A stretch of DNA of 8,944 bases, from positions 1 to 8,944 of the forward strand of contig CAIYTJ010000707.1 in the NCBI GenBank assembly GCA_903929065.1, read 5' to 3'. The translations under genes were made by a program, and so were the position numbers. Each line of letters starts with the position of its first letter. Position 1 is the stretch's first letter. Below the pieces are notes generated by a model. It made no database searches, had not been told where the DNA came from, and worked only from the letters and a program-made list of their open reading frames with translations. Origin of the DNA: an uncultured Bacteroidales bacterium. Lineage in GTDB: Bacteria > Bacteroidota > Bacteroidia > Bacteroidales > Paludibacteraceae. Positions 1 through 5,938 of this stretch are shown here, in pieces.

Positions 1-689
1 AAAACCGGTTTACCGTGGCTTGGAGCTTCGCTTAATCGTACATTACGGGTAATTACGGCATCAAAAACCATTCCCTGGAAATGTTTCCGTACTTCGGCAT
101 ACACCTGATTGGCCAACCGCAACCGATTATCATACATAGTCAGTAGAAAACCTTCGATTTCCAGCGCCGGATTTAATTTGCTTTTTATTATTTTTATAGT
201 ATTCAGCAATTTACTGATTCCTTCAAGTGCAAAGTATTCGCATTGAACCGGAATAATCACAGAATCGGATGCGGTAAGTGCATTCACTGTAATTAATCCC
301 AATGAGGGAGAACAATCTATCAACAGGTAGTCATAAAGTGGTTTGAGAGGCGTGAGAATATTTTTCATCACCTTTTCGCGATCGTCCATATTCAGCATTT
401 CAATTTCTGCTCCTACCAAATCAATATGGGATGGCAAAACGAATAGATTCTCAACTTCAGTAGGATGAATGGCCTGAGTAGGTGGAACATTATCAATCAG
501 GCATTCATAAATGGTAAATTCAAGCGTACGAATATCAATTCCTAATCCGGATGAAGCATTGGCCTGTGGATCAGCATCAATTAATAACACTTTTTTACCC
601 AGCGAGGCTAACGATGCAGCCAGATTTATCGCAGTGGTGGTTTTTCCAACACCACCTTTTTGATTTGCTAACGAGATTATTTTACCCAT
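1..689 (-). CDS. parA: ParA/Soj-family chromosome partitioning ATPase, C-terminus cut by window edge
   Basis: This is a cytoplasmic P-loop ATPase of the ParA/Soj/MinD class, which together with ParB and parS sites positions the replicated chromosome origin. The frame is open from the ATG at 689 down to base 1 (229 complete codons); the family is usually about 250-260 residues, so only the last few dozen are missing. The deviant Walker A motif KGGVGKTT lies at residues 11-18, directly after the N-terminal strand. Walker A' (LLIDADPQ) lies at 35-42 and Walker B (LLIDCSPS) at 122-129. The segment RLSEAPSHGKP near the cut end is the usual Soj C-terminal signature. The full set of motifs within an uninterrupted frame argues for a functional gene. 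A parB gene would be expected just beyond the left edge, as in most Bacteroidota, but this cannot be seen. The gene is divergent from gldG and has its own promoter. Identification is by motif; a plasmid-type ParA is less likely given the chromosomal neighbours. Confidence 0.95.
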   Translation of the reverse strand, partial: MGKIISLANQKGGVGKTTTAINLAASLASLGKKVLLIDADPQANASSGLGIDIRTLEFTIYECLIDNVPPTQAIHPTEVENLFVLPSHIDLVGAEIEMLNMDDREKVMKNILTPLKPLYDYLLIDCSPSLGLITVNALTASDSVIIPVQCEYFALEGISKLLNTIKIIKSKLNPALEIEGFLLTMYDNRLRLANQVYAEVRKHFQGMVFDAVITRNVRLSEAPSHGKPV

Positions 690-813
690 TTTCTGAAATT
701 ATTATTGAATAGACAGTTTAAGAATTTAAAAACCGGTTATTAATACTTACCGTTTTCCTATCAATCTGAATGTCAATTTTTTGTTTAAAACAACATATTT
801 CTATACTGAATGG

Positions 814-844
814 CAAAGATAATAAAATTAATCCACGCATTCAA
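814..844 (-). promoter_or_regulatory. Bacteroidota-type promoter for parA
   Basis: Read on the minus strand, TTGA (844-841) is followed after 19 bases by TATCTTTG (821-814). This matches the Bacteroidota vegetative sigma pattern of a -33 TTTG/TTG element, a spacer of about 19-20 bases and a -7 TAnnTTTG element. Transcription would start near 807, leaving a leader of about 118 bases before the parA start. The -33 element overlaps a perfect palindrome at 842-855. Confidence 0.7.
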
Positions 845-855
845 GTTGCAACTTG
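842..855. promoter_or_regulatory. Perfect 14-base palindrome on the parA -33 element, candidate operator
   Basis: CAAGTTGCAACTTG equals its own reverse complement over all 14 bases. It covers the -33 element of the predicted parA promoter, a position where a bound dimeric regulator would block transcription. It does not resemble the usual parS consensus (TGTTnCACGTGAAACA). The shared octamer CAAGTTGC recurs once at 1043-1050 in the gldG leader. The palindrome is directly visible; the operator role is inference. Confidence 0.4.
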
Positions 856-1014
856 TTCACAAAATATAAATAAGGTTTTTTAAGGCAAACAGAAGTATAA
901 TCATGATTGCATACAGAACATATATTTCTCTATATCAACGTAAAACAAATCTATTTTATTGCAAGACTTTAATCAAAATGAAGCTTAAAAATCAATACTG
1001 TTTAAAAATTTGCT

Positions 1015-1022
1015 TATCTTTG
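1015..1022 (+). promoter_or_regulatory. Bacteroidota -7 promoter element for gldG
   Basis: TATCTTTG is a perfect match to TAnnTTTG and sits in the context CTTATCTTTGCA, very common at Bacteroidota promoters. I do not find a clear -33 TTG at the usual spacing, so only the -7 element is called. A start of transcription near 1029 would give a leader of about 70 bases before the ATG at 1098 and would rule out upstream in-frame starts such as 903. Confidence 0.55.
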
Positions 1023-1097
1023 CAACACCGGAGTTTAACCTGCAAGTTGCCGTTAAGTTCATTTCCAAAGAATTCTTTTTTCCTCAAAAATTTCTAT

Positions 1098-2777
1098 ATG
1101 AAAATCAGAAATTATCGAAATATTCTGTTCCCTGTTTCAGTGCTCGTGCTTATTGCGATTTCATTTTTCTATTTTTTTCGGATAGATCTTACCTCCGATA
1201 AACGTTACAGTATTTCCGATCAGACAAAAAATCTTATGGCAAAAGTTGATGAGCCGCTCAAGGTATCCATCTATCTGGATGGGTATTTAAATCCGGGATT
1301 TCAACGGTTGAAAAAATCAACCGGCGAATTATTGGACGAACTGGCAGTTTACAGCGATAAAAGTTTCGAAATCAATTATGTGAATCCTTCACTGGCTGAT
1401 TCTCCTCAGGAACGCGAAAAAAAATATTCAGAATTACAAGCTGCCGGTTTCTCACCCACAGCTGTTTATGAACATGATAAAGAAGGAAAATCCATTCAAA
1501 AAGTCATTTTTCCGTGGATTGAAATCGGTTATAAAAACAAAAAGGTCCAGGTTTGCCTACTCAAAAACATTTTGGGCAATTCGGGCGAAGAAAACCTGAA
1601 TATCTCCATCGAAAATCTCGAATTTGAAATAACAGATGGAATCCGCAGGCTGGTCAATACTGAAGTTTCGAAAATCGCTTTTATTGAAGGTCATGGTGAA
1701 CTTTCCGAAGCACAAACATTTGACATCAGCAAATCGTTGAGCCGTTATTTTCAGATTGACCGGGGTATTTTGGCTACAAACGCTGACATTCTGAATCCGT
1801 ATAAAGTAATTATCATTGCCGGACCGACCAAACCTTTTAGCGAATCGGACAAATTCATTATCGATCAATACATTATGAATGGTGGCCGGGTATTGTGGCT
1901 GATTGATGGCGTTCGGGTTGCCAGACAAAATCTTTCTACCATTGGACTTTCGCCGGCAATGGAGCAGGATGTAAATTTGAGCGATCAGCTTTTTCGTTAT
2001 GGCGTTCGGATTAATCCGGTTTTGCTACAGGATGTCCAGTGTGCTTCGGTTCCGGTCAATGTTGCTCAGTCCGGAGCAAATCCGCAGTTTGAACTAACAC
2101 CATTCTTTTTCGCTCCACTGCTGCTGGCATCGCCCGAACATCCTGTAACCCGGAATATTACCGAAGTTCGCTCCGAATTTTGTTCAGGAATTGATTTGGT
2201 TGGCGATAATAAGCAGGTAAAATACCAACTTTTATTGGCTACATCCGACAACACACATGTTATCGGAACACCTTCTACCATTGACTTGAATCAAAAAGTA
2301 AAGGCGAATGACAAAGCATATTTTAACCTGGCATATGTGCCGGTTGCCATTGCGATGGAAGGAAATTTTGAATCGGATTTTGCAAACAGAATGATTCCAA
2401 AAGAGCTGACAAACACGATGCCAATCAGAAAATTGAGCCCAAACACTCGTCAAATTGTGGTTGCAAATGCTGATATTATCCGAAATGAAATTTCAACAAA
2501 AGATAGTACCTCCATTCCGTTAGGATTTGACCGGTACATGAACCAACAATTTGGAAATAAAGACTTTATTCAAAATGCGGTGCTTTATCTGGCCGATAAT
2601 GATGGTTGGATGCAATTACGTTCGCGTTCGCTGAAAATGAGATTATTAAACAAGAAAACTGCGAATGAAAACAGGCTCATAATACAACTGGCAAATGTGG
2701 TTATTCCGGTTAGTATCTTATTGATTTTTGGAATCGGATACCAAATTGTCAGGAAAAGAAAATATACAAGGAATTAA
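1098..2777 (+). CDS. gldG: GldG, auxiliary membrane subunit of the gliding-associated ABC transporter
   Basis: GldG is thought to form an ABC transporter with GldA (ATPase) and GldF (permease), needed for gliding or surface-protein functions in Bacteroidota. From the ATG at 1098 the product is 559 residues, the usual GldG length. It has an N-terminal membrane helix at about 9-27, then the RIDLTSDKRYSIS segment typical of the family. A large extracytoplasmic region follows, with GHGE at 198-201 and NGGRVLWLIDG at 261-271. The conserved tail block around 485-517 includes GNKDFIQNAVLYLAD. A second helix lies at about 532-549, followed by a basic cytoplasmic end. The frame is open back to 903, but the upstream residues are unlike the family and the promoter element lies inside them, so I start at 1098. 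No Shine-Dalgarno is evident. gldF is not adjacent, which is unusual. The gene stands alone, divergent from parA and convergent with the feo operon. Confidence 0.88.
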   Translation: MKIRNYRNILFPVSVLVLIAISFFYFFRIDLTSDKRYSISDQTKNLMAKVDEPLKVSIYLDGYLNPGFQRLKKSTGELLDELAVYSDKSFEINYVNPSLADSPQEREKKYSELQAAGFSPTAVYEHDKEGKSIQKVIFPWIEIGYKNKKVQVCLLKNILGNSGEENLNISIENLEFEITDGIRRLVNTEVSKIAFIEGHGELSEAQTFDISKSLSRYFQIDRGILATNADILNPYKVIIIAGPTKPFSESDKFIIDQYIMNGGRVLWLIDGVRVARQNLSTIGLSPAMEQDVNLSDQLFRYGVRINPVLLQDVQCASVPVNVAQSGANPQFELTPFFFAPLLLASPEHPVTRNITEVRSEFCSGIDLVGDNKQVKYQLLLATSDNTHVIGTPSTIDLNQKVKANDKAYFNLAYVPVAIAMEGNFESDFANRMIPKELTNTMPIRKLSPNTRQIVVANADIIRNEISTKDSTSIPLGFDRYMNQQFGNKDFIQNAVLYLADNDGWMQLRSRSLKMRLLNKKTANENRLIIQLANVVIPVSILLIFGIGYQIVRKRKYTRN

Positions 2778-2786
2778 ATGACAAAT

Positions 2787-2820
2787 TTCAGGTTATTCAG
2801 ACGATTAACCTGAATTTTTT
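2787..2820 (+). terminator. Intrinsic terminator of gldG
   Basis: A 9-base perfect stem TTCAGGTTA / TAACCTGAA (2787-2795 with 2806-2814) encloses a 10-base loop and is followed by six T residues (2815-2820). It starts 9 bases after the gldG stop. It overlaps the 3' end of the convergent Cys-rich gene, whose TGA stop (2797-2799) lies in the loop. In the opposite direction the downstream T run is poor, so it is called for the plus strand only. Confidence 0.7.
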
Positions 2821-2988
2821 ATCCTCCAATTTCTTGGTAGTGCATTCCATATTTACTTTCAGCGCACAGCCTGTGCATCCACCGCATTTATCTGCAGGAC
2901 TTGGTTTTTTAGTTAGGGTTTTATAAATTTTAAAAACCAAATAACCAAAAACAACTATTCCAATAATTATTACTATAATATTTTGCAT
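2797..2988 (-). CDS. FeoB-associated Cys-rich membrane protein
   Basis: This 63-residue protein has one N-terminal membrane helix (about residues 3-20), a short basic stretch (KIYKTLTKKPS), and then a Cys cluster with cysteines at 35, 38, 41 and 49, including CGGCTGC. That arrangement, downstream of feoB, matches the small FeoB-associated Cys-rich family. The positive-inside rule puts the Cys-rich tail in the cytoplasm, where it could bind a metal or an iron-sulfur cluster or help FeoB; its exact job is not established. It starts 39 bases after the feoAB stop with no promoter evident between them, so the two are probably co-transcribed. Its last codons overlap the gldG terminator hairpin. It is often missed because of its size, but its gene context and composition make it real. 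Confidence 0.88.
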   Translation of the reverse strand: MQNIIVIIIGIVVFGYLVFKIYKTLTKKPSPADKCGGCTGCALKVNMECTTKKLEDKKFRLIV

Positions 2989-3027
2989 AAAAACTATTTT
3001 TCAATTTAGTCACTATTAGGGTTTCGT

Positions 3028-5544
3028 TTATCCAAAAACCTGAAAGACGCCAAAAGCCATCAACCAAGCCAGCACTAAGCTATAACTTGTTGCAAATAAA
3101 GCCCATCCCCAGCTGTTTGTTTCATTTTTAATGGCCACAAATGTTGCCAGACATGGAAAATAGATTAAAACGAAAAGCATCATTCCCAAAGCAATAACCG
3201 GTGTAAATGATGATTTCCCATCCGGTTTTACTTCGGTTTGAAGCCGTTGCGTCAGCGAACTAATTTTTGAATCGCTATTTCCGGTATATAAAACACTAAG
3301 GGTGCTCACGACTATTTCTTTGGCAGCAACGCCCGACAACAATGAAACTCCGATTTTCCAGTCGAATCCGAGCGGAGCAATTGCAGGTTCAATAAAATGT
3401 CCAATCCGACCGATATATGAATTTTCCTGTTGGGCCATTTGTTGAGCAGCATTAAGTTTTGCCACATTTTCCGGACGTGGATAATATCCTAAAAACCAAA
3501 CAATAATAGAGCCAATCAAAATGATTGTTCCCATTTTTTTCAGGTATTGTTCGCCTTTTTCCCAGGTGTGACTGACCATCGATTTCATGGTAGGAACCCG
3601 GTAAGGCGGCAATTCCATTACAAAAGGTGTTTCGTCTTTATTGAACATATATCGTTTCAACAATCGGGCAATAATCACTGCCAATGCAATTCCGGTCATG
3701 TAAATACCAAACAACACGATTCCGGCATGCGACGGGAAAAATGCACCCGCTAACAGCAAATAAACCGGCAACCTGGCACTGCACGACATTAGCGGATTTA
3801 TTAAAATAGTTATCATTCGACTATTTCGGTTCTCAATGGTTCGCGATGCCAAAATGGCGGGTACATTACAACCAAAGCCCATAATCAACGGAATAAATGA
3901 TTTACCGTGAAGACCCATTTTGTGCATAATTTTATCCATGATAAAAGCAGCACGGGCCATATATCCTGTATCTTCCATCAATGAAATGAAAAAATACAAA
4001 ATCAGGATATTGGGCAAAAAGACAATTACACCGCCAACACCGCCAATAACTCCGTGAACCAATAAATCCCGTAACGAACCATCCGCCATATTATTCTGAA
4101 TCAGATTTCCCAACCAGTTTACACCGGCACCAATCCAGTCTTTCGGATATTGTCCCAACGTAAATGTTGACTGAAACATAGTGAATATGAAAAGAAGAAA
4201 TATCGGATAACCCCAATACCGGTGTGTTACAATTGCATCAATTTTCGAAGTTCGTTTATGCTTGTTTTTTCTCTTTCCGTCGATTAAAGTTTCCTTTAAT
4301 GCCCCGGCAATAAATCCATATTTGGCATCAGTAATGGCCGATTCGGAATCCTCTTTCAATTCAGTTCTAATGCGTTTATTTTCCTCATCCCTGACTTTTA
4401 AAATTTCTTCCCTGTTTTTTAAACCATCAATAACACGTTCAATTTCAGGATCTTTTTCCAGTAACTTTATAGACAAAAAACGGGTTGAATATAAATCGCG
4501 TAAATCGGAATTCAGGGAAATAGGGATTTTTAAAAGTTGAATGCTTTTTTCGATTTCCGAGCCGTGGTTTATATGAATATGCCGGACAATTTCGTGAATC
4601 TTGTGCCTGCCTTCCAAATTTGAGATATTAGGCAATTTATCGTGATGATGATGAATTTCAATTTGGTGATGATAATCGTCAATCAAAGAATCTTCTTTAA
4701 TAGTAGGAATTAAAATTCCCTCAGAATCAATCACTTCACTGCCTTCGTACAATTTTATGGCCATTCGGAATAACTCATCTATACCAATACTTTTCTTTGC
4801 AACTGTTGGTACAAATGGAATTCCCAGCAATTTTCCAAGCTTTTTGTAGTCAAGTTTATCTCCGCTTTGCTCAAATTCATCGTACATGTTCAGAGCCACA
4901 ATTGTCCGAACATTCATGTCAATCAATTGTGTTGTCAGATAGAGATTGCGCTCTAAATTAGTGCTGTCAACCACATTGATAATTACATCAGGCATTTGTT
5001 CTGAAATATACTGACGAACATATTTCTCCTCTGGTGAATATGCAGACAATGAATATGTTCCGGGCAAATCAACCAACGTAAACGAATAACCCTGAAATTC
5101 AAAGTGACCTTCTTTCGATTCAACCGTCACACCACTGTAATTTCCAACATGTTCGTGTCCGCCTGCTGCAAAGTTAAACAAGGTGGTTTTGCCGCAATTT
5201 GGATTTCCAACTAACGCTACATTTATATGTTTACGTTGTTTCAATGCCATCCGGCGAACTTCTTCTTCATCAATAAAGCCGGTTTTATCTTCGTTAGCAT
5301 ATTTTGAGCGAATTGCTTCATCTTCACTAACCACTTCGATAAGTGCAGCTTCACTCCGGCGGAGCGAAACTTCATAACCCATAACACTGTATTTTATCGG
5401 GTCATTAAGCGGCGCATTCAATATTGATTTCACCACTTTTCCTTTCACAAAACCCATTTCTACAATGCGTTTACGAAAACCACCGTGACCCATCACCTTG
5501 ACAATGGATGCTTTTTCACCAGTTTTAAGTTCCGATAATTTCAT
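3028..5544 (-). CDS. feoB: FeoA-FeoB fusion, ferrous iron transporter
   Basis: The product is an inner-membrane Fe(II) uptake protein in which FeoA and FeoB are one 838-residue chain, close to the sum of separate FeoA and FeoB. Residues 1-74 form the FeoA SH3-like domain (MKLSELKTGEKASIVKV onward). The GTPase domain follows: G1 GNPNCGKT 113-120, G2 Thr 140, G3 DLPG 159-162, G4 NMYD 219-222, and G5 around TVAKKS 247-252. Next come a His-rich stretch (291-328) and a helical cytoplasmic spacer, then the membrane part from about 443 to 838. That part contains the two FeoB gate regions, with MEDTGYMARAAF, GFGCNVPA and GVAAKEIVVS. The Cys in the P-loop is common in Bacteroidota FeoB. The frame extends to an ATG at 5577, but the FeoA family begins at the ATG at 5544, so I use that. 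It is the first gene of the feo operon; regulation by iron is likely from its function, not proven here. Confidence 0.95.
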   Translation of the reverse strand: MKLSELKTGEKASIVKVMGHGGFRKRIVEMGFVKGKVVKSILNAPLNDPIKYSVMGYEVSLRRSEAALIEVVSEDEAIRSKYANEDKTGFIDEEEVRRMALKQRKHINVALVGNPNCGKTTLFNFAAGGHEHVGNYSGVTVESKEGHFEFQGYSFTLVDLPGTYSLSAYSPEEKYVRQYISEQMPDVIINVVDSTNLERNLYLTTQLIDMNVRTIVALNMYDEFEQSGDKLDYKKLGKLLGIPFVPTVAKKSIGIDELFRMAIKLYEGSEVIDSEGILIPTIKEDSLIDDYHHQIEIHHHHDKLPNISNLEGRHKIHEIVRHIHINHGSEIEKSIQLLKIPISLNSDLRDLYSTRFLSIKLLEKDPEIERVIDGLKNREEILKVRDEENKRIRTELKEDSESAITDAKYGFIAGALKETLIDGKRKNKHKRTSKIDAIVTHRYWGYPIFLLFIFTMFQSTFTLGQYPKDWIGAGVNWLGNLIQNNMADGSLRDLLVHGVIGGVGGVIVFLPNILILYFFISLMEDTGYMARAAFIMDKIMHKMGLHGKSFIPLIMGFGCNVPAILASRTIENRNSRMITILINPLMSCSARLPVYLLLAGAFFPSHAGIVLFGIYMTGIALAVIIARLLKRYMFNKDETPFVMELPPYRVPTMKSMVSHTWEKGEQYLKKMGTIILIGSIIVWFLGYYPRPENVAKLNAAQQMAQQENSYIGRIGHFIEPAIAPLGFDWKIGVSLLSGVAAKEIVVSTLSVLYTGNSDSKISSLTQRLQTEVKPDGKSSFTPVIALGMMLFVLIYFPCLATFVAIKNETNSWGWALFATSYSLVLAWLMAFGVFQVFG

Positions 5545-5658
5545 GCGTTCATTCTTTATTTTCAATATTTGTCGCATGGAACTCGCAAAAATATGGTCTA
5601 ATTTATTAAGCCTATTTTAATGCTCGTTTCATTCAAATCTGTTATTATTATTTCGTTG

Positions 5659-5666
5659 CAAAGATA
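5659..5666 (-). promoter_or_regulatory. Bacteroidota -7 promoter element for the feo operon
   Basis: On the minus strand this reads TATCTTTG, within AAGTATCTTTGCAACG, a perfect TAnnTTTG match nearly identical to the elements before parA and gldG. No good -33 TTG is present at 19-21 bases, which would fit a promoter needing or controlled by another factor. Transcription would start near 5652, about 108 bases before the preferred feoAB start. Confidence 0.6.
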
Positions 5667-5672
5667 CTTATT

Positions 5673-5691
5673 TATAATGATTCTACATAAC
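5673..5691. promoter_or_regulatory. Weak Fur-box-like sequence upstream of the feo -7 element
   Basis: Compared with the classical 19-base Fur consensus GATAATGATAATCATTATC, this site matches at 12 of 19 positions by my alignment, with the first half (ATAATGAT) the best part. It lies just upstream of the feo -7 element, where a repressor would interfere with polymerase. In such AT-rich DNA a match of this quality can easily occur by chance. Confidence 0.2.
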
Positions 5692-5830
5692 TAAAGTTCA
5701 ATAATAGCTAAAGAATTGTTCAATCCTGTTATTTTATCAAATCTTCAACCCTTTTGAGAAATTAATATTGCTTATTTATAATCAGAAAAATACACAAAAA
5801 CTCACTCTATGGAATAAACTATGAAATCAC

Positions 5831-5862
5831 TTGCCGAATAAAAATAAATATTCTTACTTTTA
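5831..5862 (+). promoter_or_regulatory. Probable promoter of the DUF362 gene
   Basis: TTG at 5831-5833 is followed after 21 bases by TACTTTTA (5855-5862), which differs from TAnnTTTG only in the last base. Transcription would start near 5869, giving a leader of about 70 bases. An inverted repeat at 5865-5886 begins at about the start site. Confidence 0.45.
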
Positions 5863-5864
5863 CA

Positions 5865-5886
5865 GTCAAAACTGAAATCAGTTGAC
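5865..5886. repeat. Inverted repeat at the predicted DUF362 transcription start
   Basis: The core AACTGA-AA-TCAGTT (5870-5883) is a perfect 6-base inverted repeat around two bases. It extends to GTC/GAC outer arms (5865-5867 and 5884-5886) if two A residues are bulged out. It could be an operator or a 5' mRNA hairpin; the sequence alone does not decide between them. Confidence 0.35.
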
Positions 5887-5938
5887 AGATTAAGCCATTT
5901 AAAAAAATTAAAAAACTATCATTCTAATCAGAACGAAA

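Larger units (their letters stand above)
690..1097. other. Divergent intergenic region between parA and gldG
   Basis: This 408-base AT-rich stretch has no convincing gene. It holds the parA promoter on the minus strand, a perfect 14-base palindrome overlapping that promoter, and a gldG promoter element on the plus strand. A plus-strand frame runs from 903 into gldG, but its 65 extra residues look like translated non-coding DNA and the gldG promoter element lies inside it. There is no trace of gldF, which normally sits next to gldG, and no RNA gene that I can recognise. Confidence 0.8.
5545..5938. other. Divergent intergenic region between feoAB and the DUF362 gene
   Basis: This 394-base, very AT-rich region contains no gene that I can support. 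It holds a -7 element for the feo operon with a weak Fur-like sequence just upstream, and a promoter plus hairpin for the DUF362 gene. The 12-mer CTTATTTATAAT occurs twice (5667-5678 and 5771-5782). No RNA gene or riboswitch fold is recognisable by eye. Confidence 0.75.

Noticed and set aside
1..11. AAACCGGTTT at the left edge and AACCGGTT at 731-738 as parS-like sites near parA
   Set aside because: Neither resembles the known parS consensus, one is inside parA coding sequence, and 8-base palindromes are expected by chance.
903..1097. N-terminal extension of the gldG frame, or a gldF remnant
   Set aside because: The 65 residues show neither GldF membrane helices nor any family similarity, and a promoter element lies inside; this is intergenic DNA that happens to be open.
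1557..1928. Open frame of 123 codons on the minus strand inside gldG
   Set aside because: It is antisense to well-supported GldG coding sequence and its product has no recognisable features.
4562..4680. His-rich tract in FeoB as a frameshift or low-complexity artefact
   Set aside because: The frame stays open and family motifs are in register on both sides, so the tract is part of the real protein.
5545..5577. Upstream ATG at 5577 as the feoAB start
   Set aside because: It adds only MRQILKIKNER before the MKLSELKTGEK start that fits the FeoA family; it remains possible but less likely.
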